Of a DNA stretch of 24,720 nt, positions 1 through 9,930 are shown piece after piece. Source of the DNA: Zancudomyces culisetae. Lineage: Eukaryota; Kickxellomycota; Harpellomycetes; Harpellales; Legeriomycetaceae. Under the pieces are notes generated by a model. It ran no database searches. It was not told where the DNA came from and worked only from the letters and a program-made list of their open reading frames with translations. The position numbers and the translations under genes are program-made. Location of the stretch: contig LSSK01000290.1 in the NCBI GenBank assembly GCA_001969505.1, positions 1 through 24,720 on the forward strand. Direction: 5' to 3'. Every line of letters starts with the position of its first letter. Positions within the stretch are counted from its first letter, which is position 1.

Positions 1-1163
1 GTCAAAAGTGTTGATACCAATCTGGCTCCAGTACATCCCAATGGATGTCCAAATGCAATTGCTCCTCCCTTTGGATTCACTCTGTTTGGATCCAATCCAA
101 GTTTCTCAATGCAGTACAATGCTTGTGATGCAAATGCTTCATTAAGTTCAACAACGTCCAAGTCATTGATAGTGATTCCTGCCTTCTTGACTGCTTCTGG
201 AATTGCATATGCTGGTCCAACTCCCATAATACTTGGTGGTACACCTACCACAGCCGAGGTGATAAACTTACCAATGATTGGAAGTCCCAATTCTGTAGCC
301 TTCTTACGCTTCATAAGCAATACTGCAGCTGCTCCATCTGATACTTGTGATGAGTTACCTGCTGTTGATGCACCATCTGGTTTGAAAGCTGGTTTCAATG
401 AACCAAGGCTTTGAAGAGTGGCATCGTGGCGGATTCCATCATCCTCTGATACAATTACTTCCAATACATTACCCTTAGCATCCTTGACTTTTGTTTTTAC
501 AGGGAGGATTTCTTCTTTGAAGAGACCGTTCTTTTGAGCATATGAGGCCTTCTGGTGAGATCTGAGAGCAAACTGGTCTTGCTTTTGACGTGAGACACCG
601 AATTGGGTGGCAACGTTTTCTGAAGTGATACCCATTGGCAGCAGGCAATCCTCTACCAATGGATTTTCTAGCGAGCTTTCGTCACAATCTTCTCTCAATA
701 GCTTGATTTTCTGAAAGTAACTGGTCATGCTTTCAACGCCAGCAGCTATTCCCACATCTGTAGTTCCATCTCTGATTGCCGAAGCAAGCTGAGCAACTGC
801 TTGCAAACCACTTGCACAATGCCTGTTTATTGAAACGACGCTTGCTGAATCGGGAATTCCGGCATGCAACATGGCCATGCGTCCCAAAGCTACACCACCT
901 CCCAATGTGTTTACGGTACCTATAACAAGCTCAGTAATTATCTTTGGATCAATCCCAGCCTGTTCAATAACACCGCTTATGATACAGTAGAGCAGACGTT
1001 CAACTTTTGTGTCTTTCAATCCACCCTTATATGCTCTTGTGATGGGTGTTCTGAGGGCAGAAACAATAACTACATCCTCAGGATTTTTAAACCCTATTAT
1101 AGTTTTTTTTGTTTTTTTGTTTGCAAAATGCTCGGACAACTGATCCAGTCTCTGTGTGGCCAT
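1..1163 (-). CDS. POT1: Peroxisomal 3-ketoacyl-CoA thiolase, 3' part outside window
   Basis: This enzyme catalyses the last step of beta-oxidation, thiolytic cleavage of 3-ketoacyl-CoA to acetyl-CoA and a shortened acyl-CoA, in the peroxisome. The frame is open from the ATG at 1163 to the left edge (387 codons), without introns. Residues 5-13 (RLDQLSEHF) fit the PTS2 peroxisomal signal R/K-L/V/I-x5-H/Q-L/A/F, as in yeast Pot1, and this also supports the start chosen. The body starts at PEDVVIVSALRTPI (residues 28-41). The nucleophilic cysteine is C116 in NRHCASGLQA (codon 816-818). The C-terminal half shows ELNEAFA and GHPLGCTGAR, the latter carrying the catalytic histidine. The final motif with the second active-site cysteine lies beyond position 1. 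It is divergent from gatC across a 1.4 kb spacer. The family call is firm; the symbol is by homology with yeast and the peroxisomal location rests on the PTS2. Confidence 0.95.
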   Translation of the reverse strand, partial: MATQRLDQLSEHFANKKTKKTIIGFKNPEDVVIVSALRTPITRAYKGGLKDTKVERLLYCIISGVIEQAGIDPKIITELVIGTVNTLGGGVALGRMAMLHAGIPDSASVVSINRHCASGLQAVAQLASAIRDGTTDVGIAAGVESMTSYFQKIKLLREDCDESSLENPLVEDCLLPMGITSENVATQFGVSRQKQDQFALRSHQKASYAQKNGLFKEEILPVKTKVKDAKGNVLEVIVSEDDGIRHDATLQSLGSLKPAFKPDGASTAGNSSQVSDGAAAVLLMKRKKATELGLPIIGKFITSAVVGVPPSIMGVGPAYAIPEAVKKAGITINDLDVVELNEAFASQALYCIEKLGLDPNRVNPKGGAIAFGHPLGCTGARLVSTLL

Positions 1164-2586
1164 CTTGTCGTTTTAAACAGCAACTTGTTTTAATATGCTA
1201 ATTTATACTCTTTGGTTGGGTCTTTTTGTTTTAACTAAACACGCCTTATAATTCTATTTTATGTGTTGAAGAGATATGGTTTGTTTTTGTTTTTTTTTTG
1301 GAGTGGATGTATCGTTACTGGTACTCTGTCACCAACGGTTTTAATCTTATCTAAAAATGTATATAGTTGTATTGGTACAACTAAAAACGATATTGATTAG
1401 TAACTATATATAAGCTTTTCAGGAGTATTTGAAATGCAAACACAAAAAATATGTATAAAAGGAAAAGGCAAAAGGTAAAACTGGGATATTTTTTGAAACC
1501 AGTTGGCGTGTTCATCAACTTGGGGGTTAGTTGTTTTAAAGGGGGCATTTATCGCCACGATTTTATCACCACTATTCTGTTCATGCTGGAAAACAATTAT
1601 ACAGAGTGAAACCAAATCGCACTCGTGAATAGTAAGTATTCTGCAATAATACTCTTGAAATTTTGGCCTAAAGGATGTGAAAGAAGGGGGAAGGAGAGGT
1701 AAGGAGAGGAGGTAGGGTCATAAAATAAATTGTAATGTATTTTTGTTCAGTGAGCGTGCAAAAATTCCTACTTTCCAAAACAGAACGCATAACGGATAAA
1801 AGAAAGAATAAATGAGAAAAGGTAGTGAAAAAGACAGTTGGGAGAGTTTCAAGGCACAATCACATTTACTTGGTAGATTTCACATGTGATATTAACACTT
1901 CCGTTTCATACCTGGGGGTTTTTTGTTGTTCAAATTAAGTGAGAAAAGCGCGTAAACCAAAGCCTCATTCTAGCCTACTACAAAGCCTATTGCCAAAATA
2001 AACACTCTTATAAGAATTTACTTGATACATTAGCATTTATTCGCAATATTTTATATGCTATTTTCATCCAAGTAGGTTGAAATATAAATTTTTGTTAAGC
2101 AAAGCTCTGGAGGTTCAGGTTAAAAAAAGTAGATGCATGTATAAAACTGCAGATGCTTTTTTGTAGACTAGTTAGTGTTCAACAAACGACGTGTATGAGG
2201 TTGTTGTGTTTATTCTGTCCCTCCTTTCAGCAAAAGTGTGCTCTATAAGTGTTGGGTTTTCTTACTGGTGGTTTGAAGCCAAGGAATAATGTAGACTCTG
2301 TAAAGAAGTCAGGGGTGTGTATGTAGTTATCACCAGCTTTGTAAATCGTTCAGACAATATTGCTGCTGGTTTTACAGCGTCAAGTTATATCTCCAGTGTT
2401 CGAGCACCACCAAAAAATCGGTTTTGAAGTTGCAATCAATTTTCCAACACCATTCACTAAAATTTTTTTTCCTTCTGTTTTGTTATCCGATTTCGGAATG
2501 TTGTCAATTTGGGACTATTTTTTTCCCTAGATGTATTAATTAGAAAAACACTAAAAAGTAGAAAAAGAGGCTGAAAAAAGGGCAAA
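1164..2586. other. Intergenic spacer between divergent thiolase and gatC
   Basis: This AT-rich spacer separates two divergent starts and should hold both promoters. It has a T-rich tract at about 1280-1300 on the thiolase side and an A4T8 block at 2459-2470 on the gatC side. Short open frames on the minus strand (around 1397-1615 and 1668-1859) look like nothing known and have low-complexity composition. I saw no tRNA B-box, no transposon ends and no coding exon. Confidence 0.6.
2459..2470. promoter_or_regulatory. A4T8 block upstream of gatC
   Basis: An uninterrupted A4T8 run lies 117-128 bases before the gatC start. It is one of several AnTn blocks found upstream of genes in this window. 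It may be a nucleosome-excluding promoter element or an RRPE-like site (the yeast ribosome-biogenesis motif built on AAAATTTT), but in AT-rich DNA it could be chance. Confidence 0.3.
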
Positions 2587-3216
2587 ATGCATAGATTAAC
2601 ACAAAATGCCCAAGTAGCTAATAGAATCCTACAGAGAGAACTTATGAGAAAATGCGGTTTTAAAGATTTAGGGCGAACTCGCAGGCAAAGGCAGATAAGC
2701 TGTATGGTAATTCAGAGTCGAGAAAATTGTGTATTTCCTAATAGATATAACTGGAGTATAAAAGAAGAAGTCCTGGGAGTTATTAACATCAAAGATCAAG
2801 TAGGCAAATCTAAAGGCGAAGAAAACCCAGTGAGTGTTGACAAAATATTTGCAATGAGTGGACTTGTACAACTACCTACAGGCACAAAGAAGGGAAATGG
2901 ATTAATGGAAAAGCAATCCAGTACAGTGCAAGTAGGAAGCACTGCTGGTGCAGACCCAGATGCGTATAGTAGCGATATTACCGATCTGATAAAGTTTGTA
3001 GAATACATAAAAGAGGTAGACTTGACAAATGTGGAGCCTCTTGAAAGCCTGAGCATGGACTGCCATGTTGAATTGCATGAGGCCGAATGCGATATAGACC
3101 AACAATTCAGTAGCCATAGCGTGGAAGAGGAGGTGGCAGGCACAGCATTGATGGATATGCTAACCGAAAACAGCAAAAGCAAGAGAGAGGGGAATTATTT
3201 TGTAGTAGAAACGTAA
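2587..3216 (+). CDS. gatC: Mitochondrial Glu-tRNA(Gln) amidotransferase subunit C
   Basis: GatC is the small linker subunit of GatCAB, which converts Glu-tRNA(Gln) to Gln-tRNA(Gln) in mitochondria. The protein has 209 residues. The C-terminal part carries the GatC core: LIKFVEYIKEVDLTNVEPLES (residues 134-154) matches the family pattern IxFxxxIxxVDxxxVEPxxS, followed by the usual ending EGNYFVVET (201-209). Residues 83-97 (SVDKIFAMSGLVQLP) fit the first GatC helix, and NWSIKEEV near residue 55 recalls the TWSV box of fungal members. The first 45 residues are rich in Arg, Lys and Gln with almost no acidic residues, as expected for a matrix presequence. There is no intron. It is convergent with the DnaJ gene, with 144 bases between the stops and an AATAAA at 3272-3277. 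Sequence conservation is modest, so the call rests mainly on the C-terminal motif. Confidence 0.8.
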   Translation: MHRLTQNAQVANRILQRELMRKCGFKDLGRTRRQRQISCMVIQSRENCVFPNRYNWSIKEEVLGVINIKDQVGKSKGEENPVSVDKIFAMSGLVQLPTGTKKGNGLMEKQSSTVQVGSTAGADPDAYSSDITDLIKFVEYIKEVDLTNVEPLESLSMDCHVELHEAECDIDQQFSSHSVEEEVAGTALMDMLTENSKSKREGNYFVVET

Positions 3217-3341
3217 AGTGAAAATGTTTTGCAAATTGGTAATCAAAGTAGAATTGATCAAAAAAGAAAGAAATAAAAGATAGACTTCTAGATACAAATA
3301 TTGAACATACGTTTATAAAACTAATAACAAAAATAAAACAG

Positions 3342-3358
3342 AGGGGGGGGAGGGGAGG
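3342..3358 (+). repeat. G-rich tract between convergent gatC and DnaJ
   Basis: A run of eight G, then A, four G, A and two G lies just after the DnaJ stop (in that gene's 3' flank it reads as a C-tract). It stands out in AT-rich DNA. It may form a stacked G structure or simply be a slippage-prone homopolymer. Confidence 0.6.
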
Positions 3359-3360
3359 AA

Positions 3361-4587
3361 TTACTGTTGGGCGCACTGGACGCCAGGGCCACCGCGGTGT
3401 GGACCATCATCCTCATCCATATCGTCAGGGTTCTTTGAGTAGAAAGAGCGAGCGCGTGGGTCCATGTCTGACAGAACAACCTCCTCAACGGAGTAGCCAG
3501 AAGGAACGCTGGGCAATGCGATTGGAGGAGGGAGGAGAGCGGCAAGCTTCTCCATGTTTTCTGGAGAAGTCCAGTTGCTTTGAGGGAAAACAACGTCGAA
3601 TTTGACATAAAGACTTCCGGTTGGCTCGTGACGGTATCCAGGCATTCCTTGGCCGGTGATAGACTTCATTTCTTGGTGGGAAATAACTTCACCTGGAATG
3701 ATATCGACAGCCAAGACACGCTTGTTGAGATGTTCAACATGGAAAGTTCCACCAGTCAAAGCAGTGACAAGGTTGATTTTAACCTCAGTAATCAAGTCAT
3801 TTTCTCTTCGTTTGAAGCGAGGGTGAGGTTTTTCCTCAATGATAATCACAATATCACCAGGGATGGTGTTTGGAGCTTGGTCAGATTCTCTTTCAAAGAC
3901 GATTCTCTGGCCATCGCGCATGCCAGGCTCGATAACTACATCCAACTGCTTGCGCTCAGTGATTACCTTATCTCCATTGCATTCACGGCACTTGTCGCGT
4001 TCGTTGATGATTTCACCGGCACCACGACATACATGACACTGCTGCTGGATCTGTTGTAGCATTGGTCCAATCTGTCGAGTAATTATTCGTGAACCTGACC
4101 CTCCACAAGTACCACATGTTCTGACGGCTCCCTCTTTTCCTCCTTTTCCGTCACACTTCTTACATATCACTGCTCTTGTTACCTGGATCTTTGTAGTCTT
4201 TCCGCTGTACAACTCTTCAAGATTTACCTTCAGTGTGTGTGACATGTCTCTGCCCTTGCGTGGTCCGTGATTTGCTCTGCTATGTCCTCCTCCAAATACT
4301 CCTGCACCAAAGAATTGTGAGAACAAATCTTCGGCTGACATGCCTCCCTCTCCAGCATCTCCACTTAATCCTGCCTCTCCAAATCTGTCATATCTTTCTC
4401 TTTTGTCTTGATCTGACAATATTTCATATGCATGTGATATTTCCTTGAATTTTTCTGTAGACTCTGCGTCTGAGTTCTTGTCTGGATGATATTTAAGTGC
4501 CAGCTTTCTATATGCCTTCTTAATTTCTGTCAATTGAGCAGTTGGCGAAATCTCAAGCAAGTCGTACAATCTAGTTTCAACAGCCAT
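3361..4587 (-). CDS. YDJ1: Class A (type I) DnaJ/Hsp40, Ydj1-like
   Basis: This cytosolic Hsp70 co-chaperone stimulates Hsp70 ATPase and delivers clients. It has 408 residues, against 409 in yeast Ydj1. In order: J domain at residues 5-68 with the HPD motif at 34-36; a short Gly-rich region near 90-101 ([10 protein letters not shown]); a zinc domain with four CxxC pairs at 142/145, 158/161, 184/187 and 200/203; then the two substrate-binding beta domains. The first three zinc repeats fit CxxCxGxG; the fourth is CRECNGDK, the usual variant in this family. The C-terminus is CAQQ (405-408), a CaaX box of the farnesylated type, like CASQ in Ydj1, which suggests tethering to ER or other membranes. 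It has no intron. Two AnTn blocks lie 143-156 and 280-295 bases upstream of the start. The family call is secure. Confidence 0.96.
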   Translation of the reverse strand: MAVETRLYDLLEISPTAQLTEIKKAYRKLALKYHPDKNSDAESTEKFKEISHAYEILSDQDKRERYDRFGEAGLSGDAGEGGMSAEDLFSQFFGAGVFGGGHSRANHGPRKGRDMSHTLKVNLEELYSGKTTKIQVTRAVICKKCDGKGGKEGAVRTCGTCGGSGSRIITRQIGPMLQQIQQQCHVCRGAGEIINERDKCRECNGDKVITERKQLDVVIEPGMRDGQRIVFERESDQAPNTIPGDIVIIIEEKPHPRFKRRENDLITEVKINLVTALTGGTFHVEHLNKRVLAVDIIPGEVISHQEMKSITGQGMPGYRHEPTGSLYVKFDVVFPQSNWTSPENMEKLAALLPPPIALPSVPSGYSVEEVVLSDMDPRARSFYSKNPDDMDEDDGPHRGGPGVQCAQQ

Positions 4588-4729
4588 TTTTTTAATTTTC
4601 GTTCTTTTAATGTTCTTTCTTTTCTGATATACGTTCTACAAATAGCCGAAAACTCGTTAAGCAATTGAAAATACTAGTGTATTTAACTTGAAAGAAGTTT
4701 TTATCTGAACACTATGGAAAAGTTGAAAG

Positions 4730-4743
4730 AAAATTTTTTTTTT
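4730..4743. promoter_or_regulatory. A4T10 block upstream of DnaJ
   Basis: A4T10 lies 143-156 bases before the DnaJ start on the minus strand, a spacing similar to that of the blocks before gatC and RCL1. A regulatory role is inferred only from position. Confidence 0.3.
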
Positions 4744-4866
4744 ACTTTTGCTCTTTATATGTTTTGCGTTTTTTTTCTTTTGGTAATTCGCAACCTGTAT
4801 TTACTCTAAACAATGGATATTGCTTTGGCAAAATGTGTTGTTTTTAAGATTTGTAATGAATATGGT

Positions 4867-4882
4867 AAAAAAAAATTTTTTT
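4867..4882. repeat. A9T7 palindromic block
   Basis: A9T7 lies 280 bases upstream of the DnaJ start. It is self-complementary over 14 bases and belongs to the AnTn set seen in the spacers. Confidence 0.4.
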
Positions 4883-6890
4883 AGCTAAAATTTCAAATTA
4901 TTTGAAACTACCCCCATAGAAGGAATGAAAAAGAATTGTACATCAAAACGAATGATTAAATGTTCCATTCCCCTTGCACCCCCCAAGCTTTTCCTGAAAA
5001 ATAGTGCAATTTACTCTGGTATTTAGCAAGTTGGCACAAAGCTTTAAGGATTGCTGAAAGATTTTGCCTACTTATTAGTGGAGTTAATGACTGTAAATTA
5101 TGAATAGTAAAAGTTTGTACCAGGTCGTCGTGACTATGATATATTTTGTTTACTCTCTTGTAATTTCTAGCTTTTCATTATGGGCCTAGTGTTTTCTACT
5201 TATCAGCTTTCTGAACCTTATCCATGCATTATTGTTCTTGATTTCGATTTTCTAATCATGCACAGAATAAAAGAAAGAGGTAGAAAACGGTGGAGAAGTT
5301 GGTGGTAGTCATGTGTTATGCCCTAAAATCACTGAACTGGGATGGCGAGAATAATTATTAATGCATTATTATCGCTGGCCGGCAATACTACTGTTACTGA
5401 TGCTGTAAAGTGCTTTGTAGTTTGCATGCATTGGGCTTGTGGCATTTTCAATGCGGGAGGTTTCAGGTAACCAGTCCATAAGTTCATTGCTGCATCATGT
5501 GTTTTCTGACAAAGTTTACGGGGTTATGAAATCTGTAATTGCGCTTTTTTGTTGTAATAGAACAGTAAATGATTTCTTTACTATTTCAAGATTTTGAGAA
5601 AATAAATGGCATTTTCCATTTGTTCCAGCCAATTAACAACGATTATTTTGAAGAATTTCCATTAGATTCTTTTGGTTTCCATTTCTTTATAAAAGCAAAA
5701 GATAAGTGATGATGAAAGATTATATAAATTTTAGAAAGTTGGTGTTTTCCAGAAAAAAAAAGCAATAATAAAGCGAACCAATATTTTGTTCGTTTTTACC
5801 AATTTCGGCTATCTTTGCCACATTACACTGTGATTGGTGGAAGAATACAGTGAACAACCTAAAACCAATCCTTTGGCATTATAATTTGATCTTGTAGAAA
5901 TGATAATTCCCTCATTTTTACTCGTGGTAAACTAAGGACAAAATATTGTTGTTCTAATTTTAGCTTAGAAAAGGGCCAGCTAGCAAAAAAAAGTCAAATA
6001 TTGAGCTAGCAAAGGGTATAGAGCCGATTAGAGAGTATTCGGTAGGCTCAAACTTTTATGTAAATGACTACATACACAAGCAAAAGGTCGTGGCTGTAGT
6101 GATATCACTTTTAGAGCATTGCTCATCAAAATTGTTTCATAAAAAGTTGTTGTTTGGTTGCATACACCATTGGTTTATGGGCGCAAAATTGAATGATTGC
6201 ACATTTAATAATCGGGGTCATTCTGTTGTTTTTGTTCAATCTTCAAAAGGTGAACCTAGTCAACAGAAAGCAATATAGAAAGAACCCGCAAATGAAAATT
6301 ATAATGTTTGGGTATAACAAACATCATTCTTTTGTATGCAAAAAAACAACAACAACACAAATGTCAATAATGATATCAAAATAAATGAATATCTCCCTTT
6401 TGATATATACATTAGATTTGAAGATGGGAGACATATCAGTGGCAAATATGTTGATTATAAAATCTAAAGATATGAGTTATAACATCACAAAAAAGGATTC
6501 TCTCTCTATCAAATAAATATACTCGATATAATGGGATTTGTATCGTTATTGATATTGATATTTTTATTGATATCGGTTATGTATATACTCCCACAAGGGC
6601 CGCCTTCTATCTATCAACTTTAAATTTATAAATGAATCAGGATATAATTCAGTCATAACACCAAATCACCCTGAACCTCCTAACATTCTCAAAAACAGCC
6701 AAATAGAAAACAAGGTATTGAAAGAATGCAAAACCCGCGGTGTATAACATAATATAATGGGCAGTTTTGATGATTGTACACCCATCTAAAAACTACAAAA
6801 TGGTGTTTAAGATAAAGGGATGGGGCGGAGGAGGCTCTAGTGGTAGTGATGTTGATTTTGGTATTTACTAGCTTTGATCATTCTTGGATC

Positions 6891-6911
6891 GGAAAAAAAA
6901 TTTTTTTTTCC
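6891..6911. repeat. Palindromic GG-A8-T9-CC block upstream of UTP6
   Basis: GG, eight A, nine T and CC form a near-perfect palindrome about 250 bases before UTP6. It is the first of three AnTn blocks packed within about 100 bases (6891-6991). Confidence 0.5.
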
Positions 6912-6931
6912 AGCAAACTCTTGACATTTAG

Positions 6932-6943
6932 AAAATTTTTTTT
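6932..6943. promoter_or_regulatory. A4T8 block upstream of UTP6
   Basis: GA4T8A lies about 217-228 bases before the UTP6 start and fits the core of the yeast rRNA-processing element (GAAAATTTT). That element is known upstream of ribosome-biogenesis genes, and UTP6 is one, but no factor binding is shown here. Confidence 0.35.
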
Positions 6944-6975
6944 AGGCCAAATCAGATTGAAACCAGGGAAATATT

Positions 6976-6991
6976 AAAAAATTTTTTTTTT
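6976..6991. promoter_or_regulatory. A6T10 block upstream of UTP6
   Basis: A6T10 lies 169-184 bases before the UTP6 start and is the closest of three AnTn blocks there. It may be a nucleosome-free promoter tract or an RRPE-like site. Confidence 0.35.
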
Positions 6992-7159
6992 GTTTAGCAG
7001 CTTGTATATTCTAGTTGCAATTGAATGTGAAGGATTTCACGCCTACTTACACTAAATAAATATATATTCATACATAACTACATACATAATCTAAGGCTAT
7101 ACAGCAGGAAAAAAAGAATATAGAAGATAGTAACATAAGGAAAGCAAAACAAAACAAGG

Positions 7160-9775
7160 ATGGCAGAAATAGTTCAGTACAGACTTGAGTCCATGATTCC
7201 AGAATTGGAGGATCTGGAAAGGAAGGGTTTGTTTAGTTCCGAAGAAATAAAACAAATAGTTAAAAAACGAGGTAGATTTGAGTATTTAATTAAAAGAAGG
7301 CAGCCACCAATCCAAGATTTTCAGAGGTATATAGAATACGAGAAAAATCTGGAAAAGCTGAGGATATGGAGGAAAAGGAGACTAGGTGTGAAGGACCGAA
7401 GACAAACAATAAGCGACAGAGCTATAAGACAAAGGATAGAAAGTATATATGAAAGAGCGATACTCAAACATAAGGGTAAATTAGAGGTATGGTTGGAGTA
7501 TATTGAGTTTAAAAAAGAGGAGGAAGAACGAGAAGAAAAGAAGAGCAAAAAAGTACAACAAGGCCAAGTAGGGGCAGGAAAAGAGGTCAAAAAATTAATG
7601 TCGAGAGTTATTCAAGTGTTTCCACAAAACGCGAGTCTCTGGATAGAAGCGGCTCGAATGGAGTATGAAGGAGAGGGTGATGTAGAAAAAGCGAGAAAAC
7701 TGATGCAAAGAGCGATAAGAATAAACAAAGATGATATCAGTGTGTGGATAGAGTACTGTAAGATGGAATTATTGTATATAGAAAAAATTAAACAACGAAG
7801 AAAGGTTTTGGGTATTGATGAATTCGAGAAGAGCGAAAATGGTCAACAAGAGAACAACGCAGGTGAGAAATCAGAGTCAAGTGAGAAAAAGCAACAGGAA
7901 GGAGATAAGGAAAACCACAAAAGTGGCAATGATTCAGATACTAACGAAGATGAGCATTTTTCAGACGATGTGATTAAGTTTGATGTAGAGAAAGAGAATC
8001 CGGATGGAGAACAGAGTGAAGAAAGTGATGAGGAGGAGAGAGAGTTTGAAAAAATACAAAATGAGGAATTCAAGCAAGCGATGGAGATAGTTGAAAGAAG
8101 ATACAACAAAGAAAAGGAAAACAAGCGAAAAAGGTCCAGATTGGGGCAAGAAGAGGAAGAGGAAATCATTCGACAAAAGATGGAGGTATCCAACAATGAG
8201 TACTTGCAGGGCAAAATAGCACTAGTGGTATACAAATATGCAATTCAAAGTGTCAATACCTTGGAGATGCGAAAGCAGTTTTATGACTTGTTTTCAAAGT
8301 TTAAATTTAACGAGGGAGTACAACAAGTGCTTGAAGAAACCGTTGATCATTATGTATCAAATAATAAAGATTCTGTGACTAGTATTGAAAGTTTGAGAGA
8401 GAGGGTTGAGGCTTTGATATTTGTACATAAGAGTCAGATCGACCAAGCCAATACATTCTCTGTGAATGCTTTCAGCGTTGATTGGCTTAAAAACTATTCA
8501 AAGGTATACAAAGAAATTGAGGATAATTTAGAATCGGGATCTGATAACAAGGAGTTTGTTTATTTATATTGGATCTCAAGCATAGGAATGTTAAAAGACG
8601 TTTTATCTGAGTTTGTAGAATCCACAAGTGGAGGAAATACAAACAGCACGAGATCTTCCAGGCGAAAAAGACAAAAGTCATCCACACAAAACAGCAATAA
8701 TAACCAGCAACTTGAAAATGTAAAGAAATACATAGTCAAATCAATTGTATTGCTTTATGAAAAGGTTTTGACCAAAAATGAATTGTACGACTCCATAGTT
8801 TCAGAAAGCGATTACATTGAGTTCATTGAGTTTGGATTGGAGAATAATGCTATGGACAAGAGTTCTGTCCAGGAACGTGTGGATCAAGGAATCGAGCTTT
8901 ATTATGAAAATAGAAATAAGGAGAGTGCCAGTGGCAAGCTTCTGCTTTTCAAACTGAAGCACATATTCAACTCCTTTGTAGATACCAGCGAGAACGCTAA
9001 TGAGTACATTGCAGAGTTTGAAAAGGTATACAAAGTCTTCTTGTCAAAATCTGTGCTGATTGGAGATATCAAAGTGGCAGAGGAAATTTTTGCTTTGTAT
9101 CTGGATTTCAAAGATAGTTTGTACTATGCTAAAATCGTTGATACATATGACCTGGAAATGTTATCAAGTGATTACATTGCTACTATGACCAAACTCGTTT
9201 CGTTTTTTATTTCTCAACCTCTGAACAAGGCACAATTAAATGCAAGTGATGCTCAGATCAGCAAAGATAATGGAAACGCTGTTCTCAGTGTTAAAAAGGA
9301 TGATAACAATGCCTCCGCTAGCATCAGTGACGTGTTGGAGTCGTTGCTTGTTCGCTATTTGAACCTTTTTTCCAGCGGAGATATTTCAACTTTCCGTTCA
9401 AAGTTCACTAATTCCATCCAAAAAAACAACTTTCTTTCATACCTGACCTCTACTGTAAATGTCGTCGCTTTAGTCATTCAAACCGAGTCCAATTATTTGC
9501 TTTCAGAACTAAACTCAAAATCACATCTCCCCTTAACCAAAAAGCTTGCGTATATCAAAAGCACTCCTGATTTGCTTTCCTGCTACAGCCATATCACTTC
9601 TCTGTACAATTCTCTACTTTCCAGCAACTCCTCCGTTTTCCAACTATGGTCTGATCTCGTTTCTTTCCATCTTGCTTGCGGCGACCTAGTTTCTGCCACT
9701 AGTTGCCGTCACTCCGCACTGCTATCCAACAATAACAATCCATTACTGGTCCAGATGTTATCAAAGCTTTTCTAA
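7160..9775 (+). CDS. UTP6: U3 small nucleolar RNA-associated protein 6
   Basis: Utp6 is a HAT-repeat subunit of the UTP-B module of the small-subunit processome, needed for early 18S rRNA cleavages in the nucleolus. The N-terminus (MAEIVQYRLE, then IPELEDLERKGLFSSEEIK) matches the Utp6 family start closely, which fixes the ATG. HAT-like helices with spaced W and Y follow: VWLEYIEFKK near 110-119, LWIEAARMEYE at 160-170, and VWIEYCKMELLYIEKI at 195-210. A very acidic, Ser/Glu/Lys-rich insert spans about 225-345. After it the family motif resumes with GKIALVVYKYAIQSV (351-365). At 871 residues it is far longer than yeast (about 440) or human (about 600) Utp6; the rest is poorly conserved helical sequence. 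It has no introns. AATAAA lies at 9889-9894. The stop is 155 bases from the convergent BAP31 stop. Confidence 0.88.
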   Translation: MAEIVQYRLESMIPELEDLERKGLFSSEEIKQIVKKRGRFEYLIKRRQPPIQDFQRYIEYEKNLEKLRIWRKRRLGVKDRRQTISDRAIRQRIESIYERAILKHKGKLEVWLEYIEFKKEEEEREEKKSKKVQQGQVGAGKEVKKLMSRVIQVFPQNASLWIEAARMEYEGEGDVEKARKLMQRAIRINKDDISVWIEYCKMELLYIEKIKQRRKVLGIDEFEKSENGQQENNAGEKSESSEKKQQEGDKENHKSGNDSDTNEDEHFSDDVIKFDVEKENPDGEQSEESDEEEREFEKIQNEEFKQAMEIVERRYNKEKENKRKRSRLGQEEEEEIIRQKMEVSNNEYLQGKIALVVYKYAIQSVNTLEMRKQFYDLFSKFKFNEGVQQVLEETVDHYVSNNKDSVTSIESLRERVEALIFVHKSQIDQANTFSVNAFSVDWLKNYSKVYKEIEDNLESGSDNKEFVYLYWISSIGMLKDVLSEFVESTSGGNTNSTRSSRRKRQKSSTQNSNNNQQLENVKKYIVKSIVLLYEKVLTKNELYDSIVSESDYIEFIEFGLENNAMDKSSVQERVDQGIELYYENRNKESASGKLLLFKLKHIFNSFVDTSENANEYIAEFEKVYKVFLSKSVLIGDIKVAEEIFALYLDFKDSLYYAKIVDTYDLEMLSSDYIATMTKLVSFFISQPLNKAQLNASDAQISKDNGNAVLSVKKDDNNASASISDVLESLLVRYLNLFSSGDISTFRSKFTNSIQKNNFLSYLTSTVNVVALVIQTESNYLLSELNSKSHLPLTKKLAYIKSTPDLLSCYSHITSLYNSLLSSNSSVFQLWSDLVSFHLACGDLVSATSCRHSALLSNNNNPLLVQMLSKLF

Positions 9776-9930
9776 TTCATTTTTTTTTTCTTTACCATCT
9801 TGACTTATTTCACTTTTCAAATTTATTTTTAGACTATACTATATATATAATCGTATATATATTCATTTTCTTTTCGAGTTTTTATAAAAATAAAATACAT
9901 AAAAAAAAGAAAAGAACTAAGCAAACCATC

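Larger units (their letters stand above)
4588..7159. other. Long intergenic spacer between divergent DnaJ and UTP6
   Basis: This is the largest gap in the window. It contains five AnTn blocks (4730-4743, 4867-4882, 6891-6911, 6932-6943, 6976-6991) and an imperfect GATAT-rich stretch around 6530-6580. Small open frames near 6090-6384 have no recognisable similarity. I saw no tRNA, no splice-supported exons and no transposase or reverse transcriptase fragment. Confidence 0.6.

Noticed and set aside
864-1193. Plus-strand open frame of 109 codons
   Set aside because: It is antisense to the thiolase, and its translation shows no family features.
6090-6384. Two overlapping short plus-strand frames in the long spacer
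   Set aside because: About 60 codons each, no recognisable motif, biased composition, and no splice-supported extension.
7160-9775. Crooked-neck/Clf1 splicing factor
   Set aside because: HAT-like repeats suggested it, but the N-terminus and the first 200 residues match Utp6, not Clf1.
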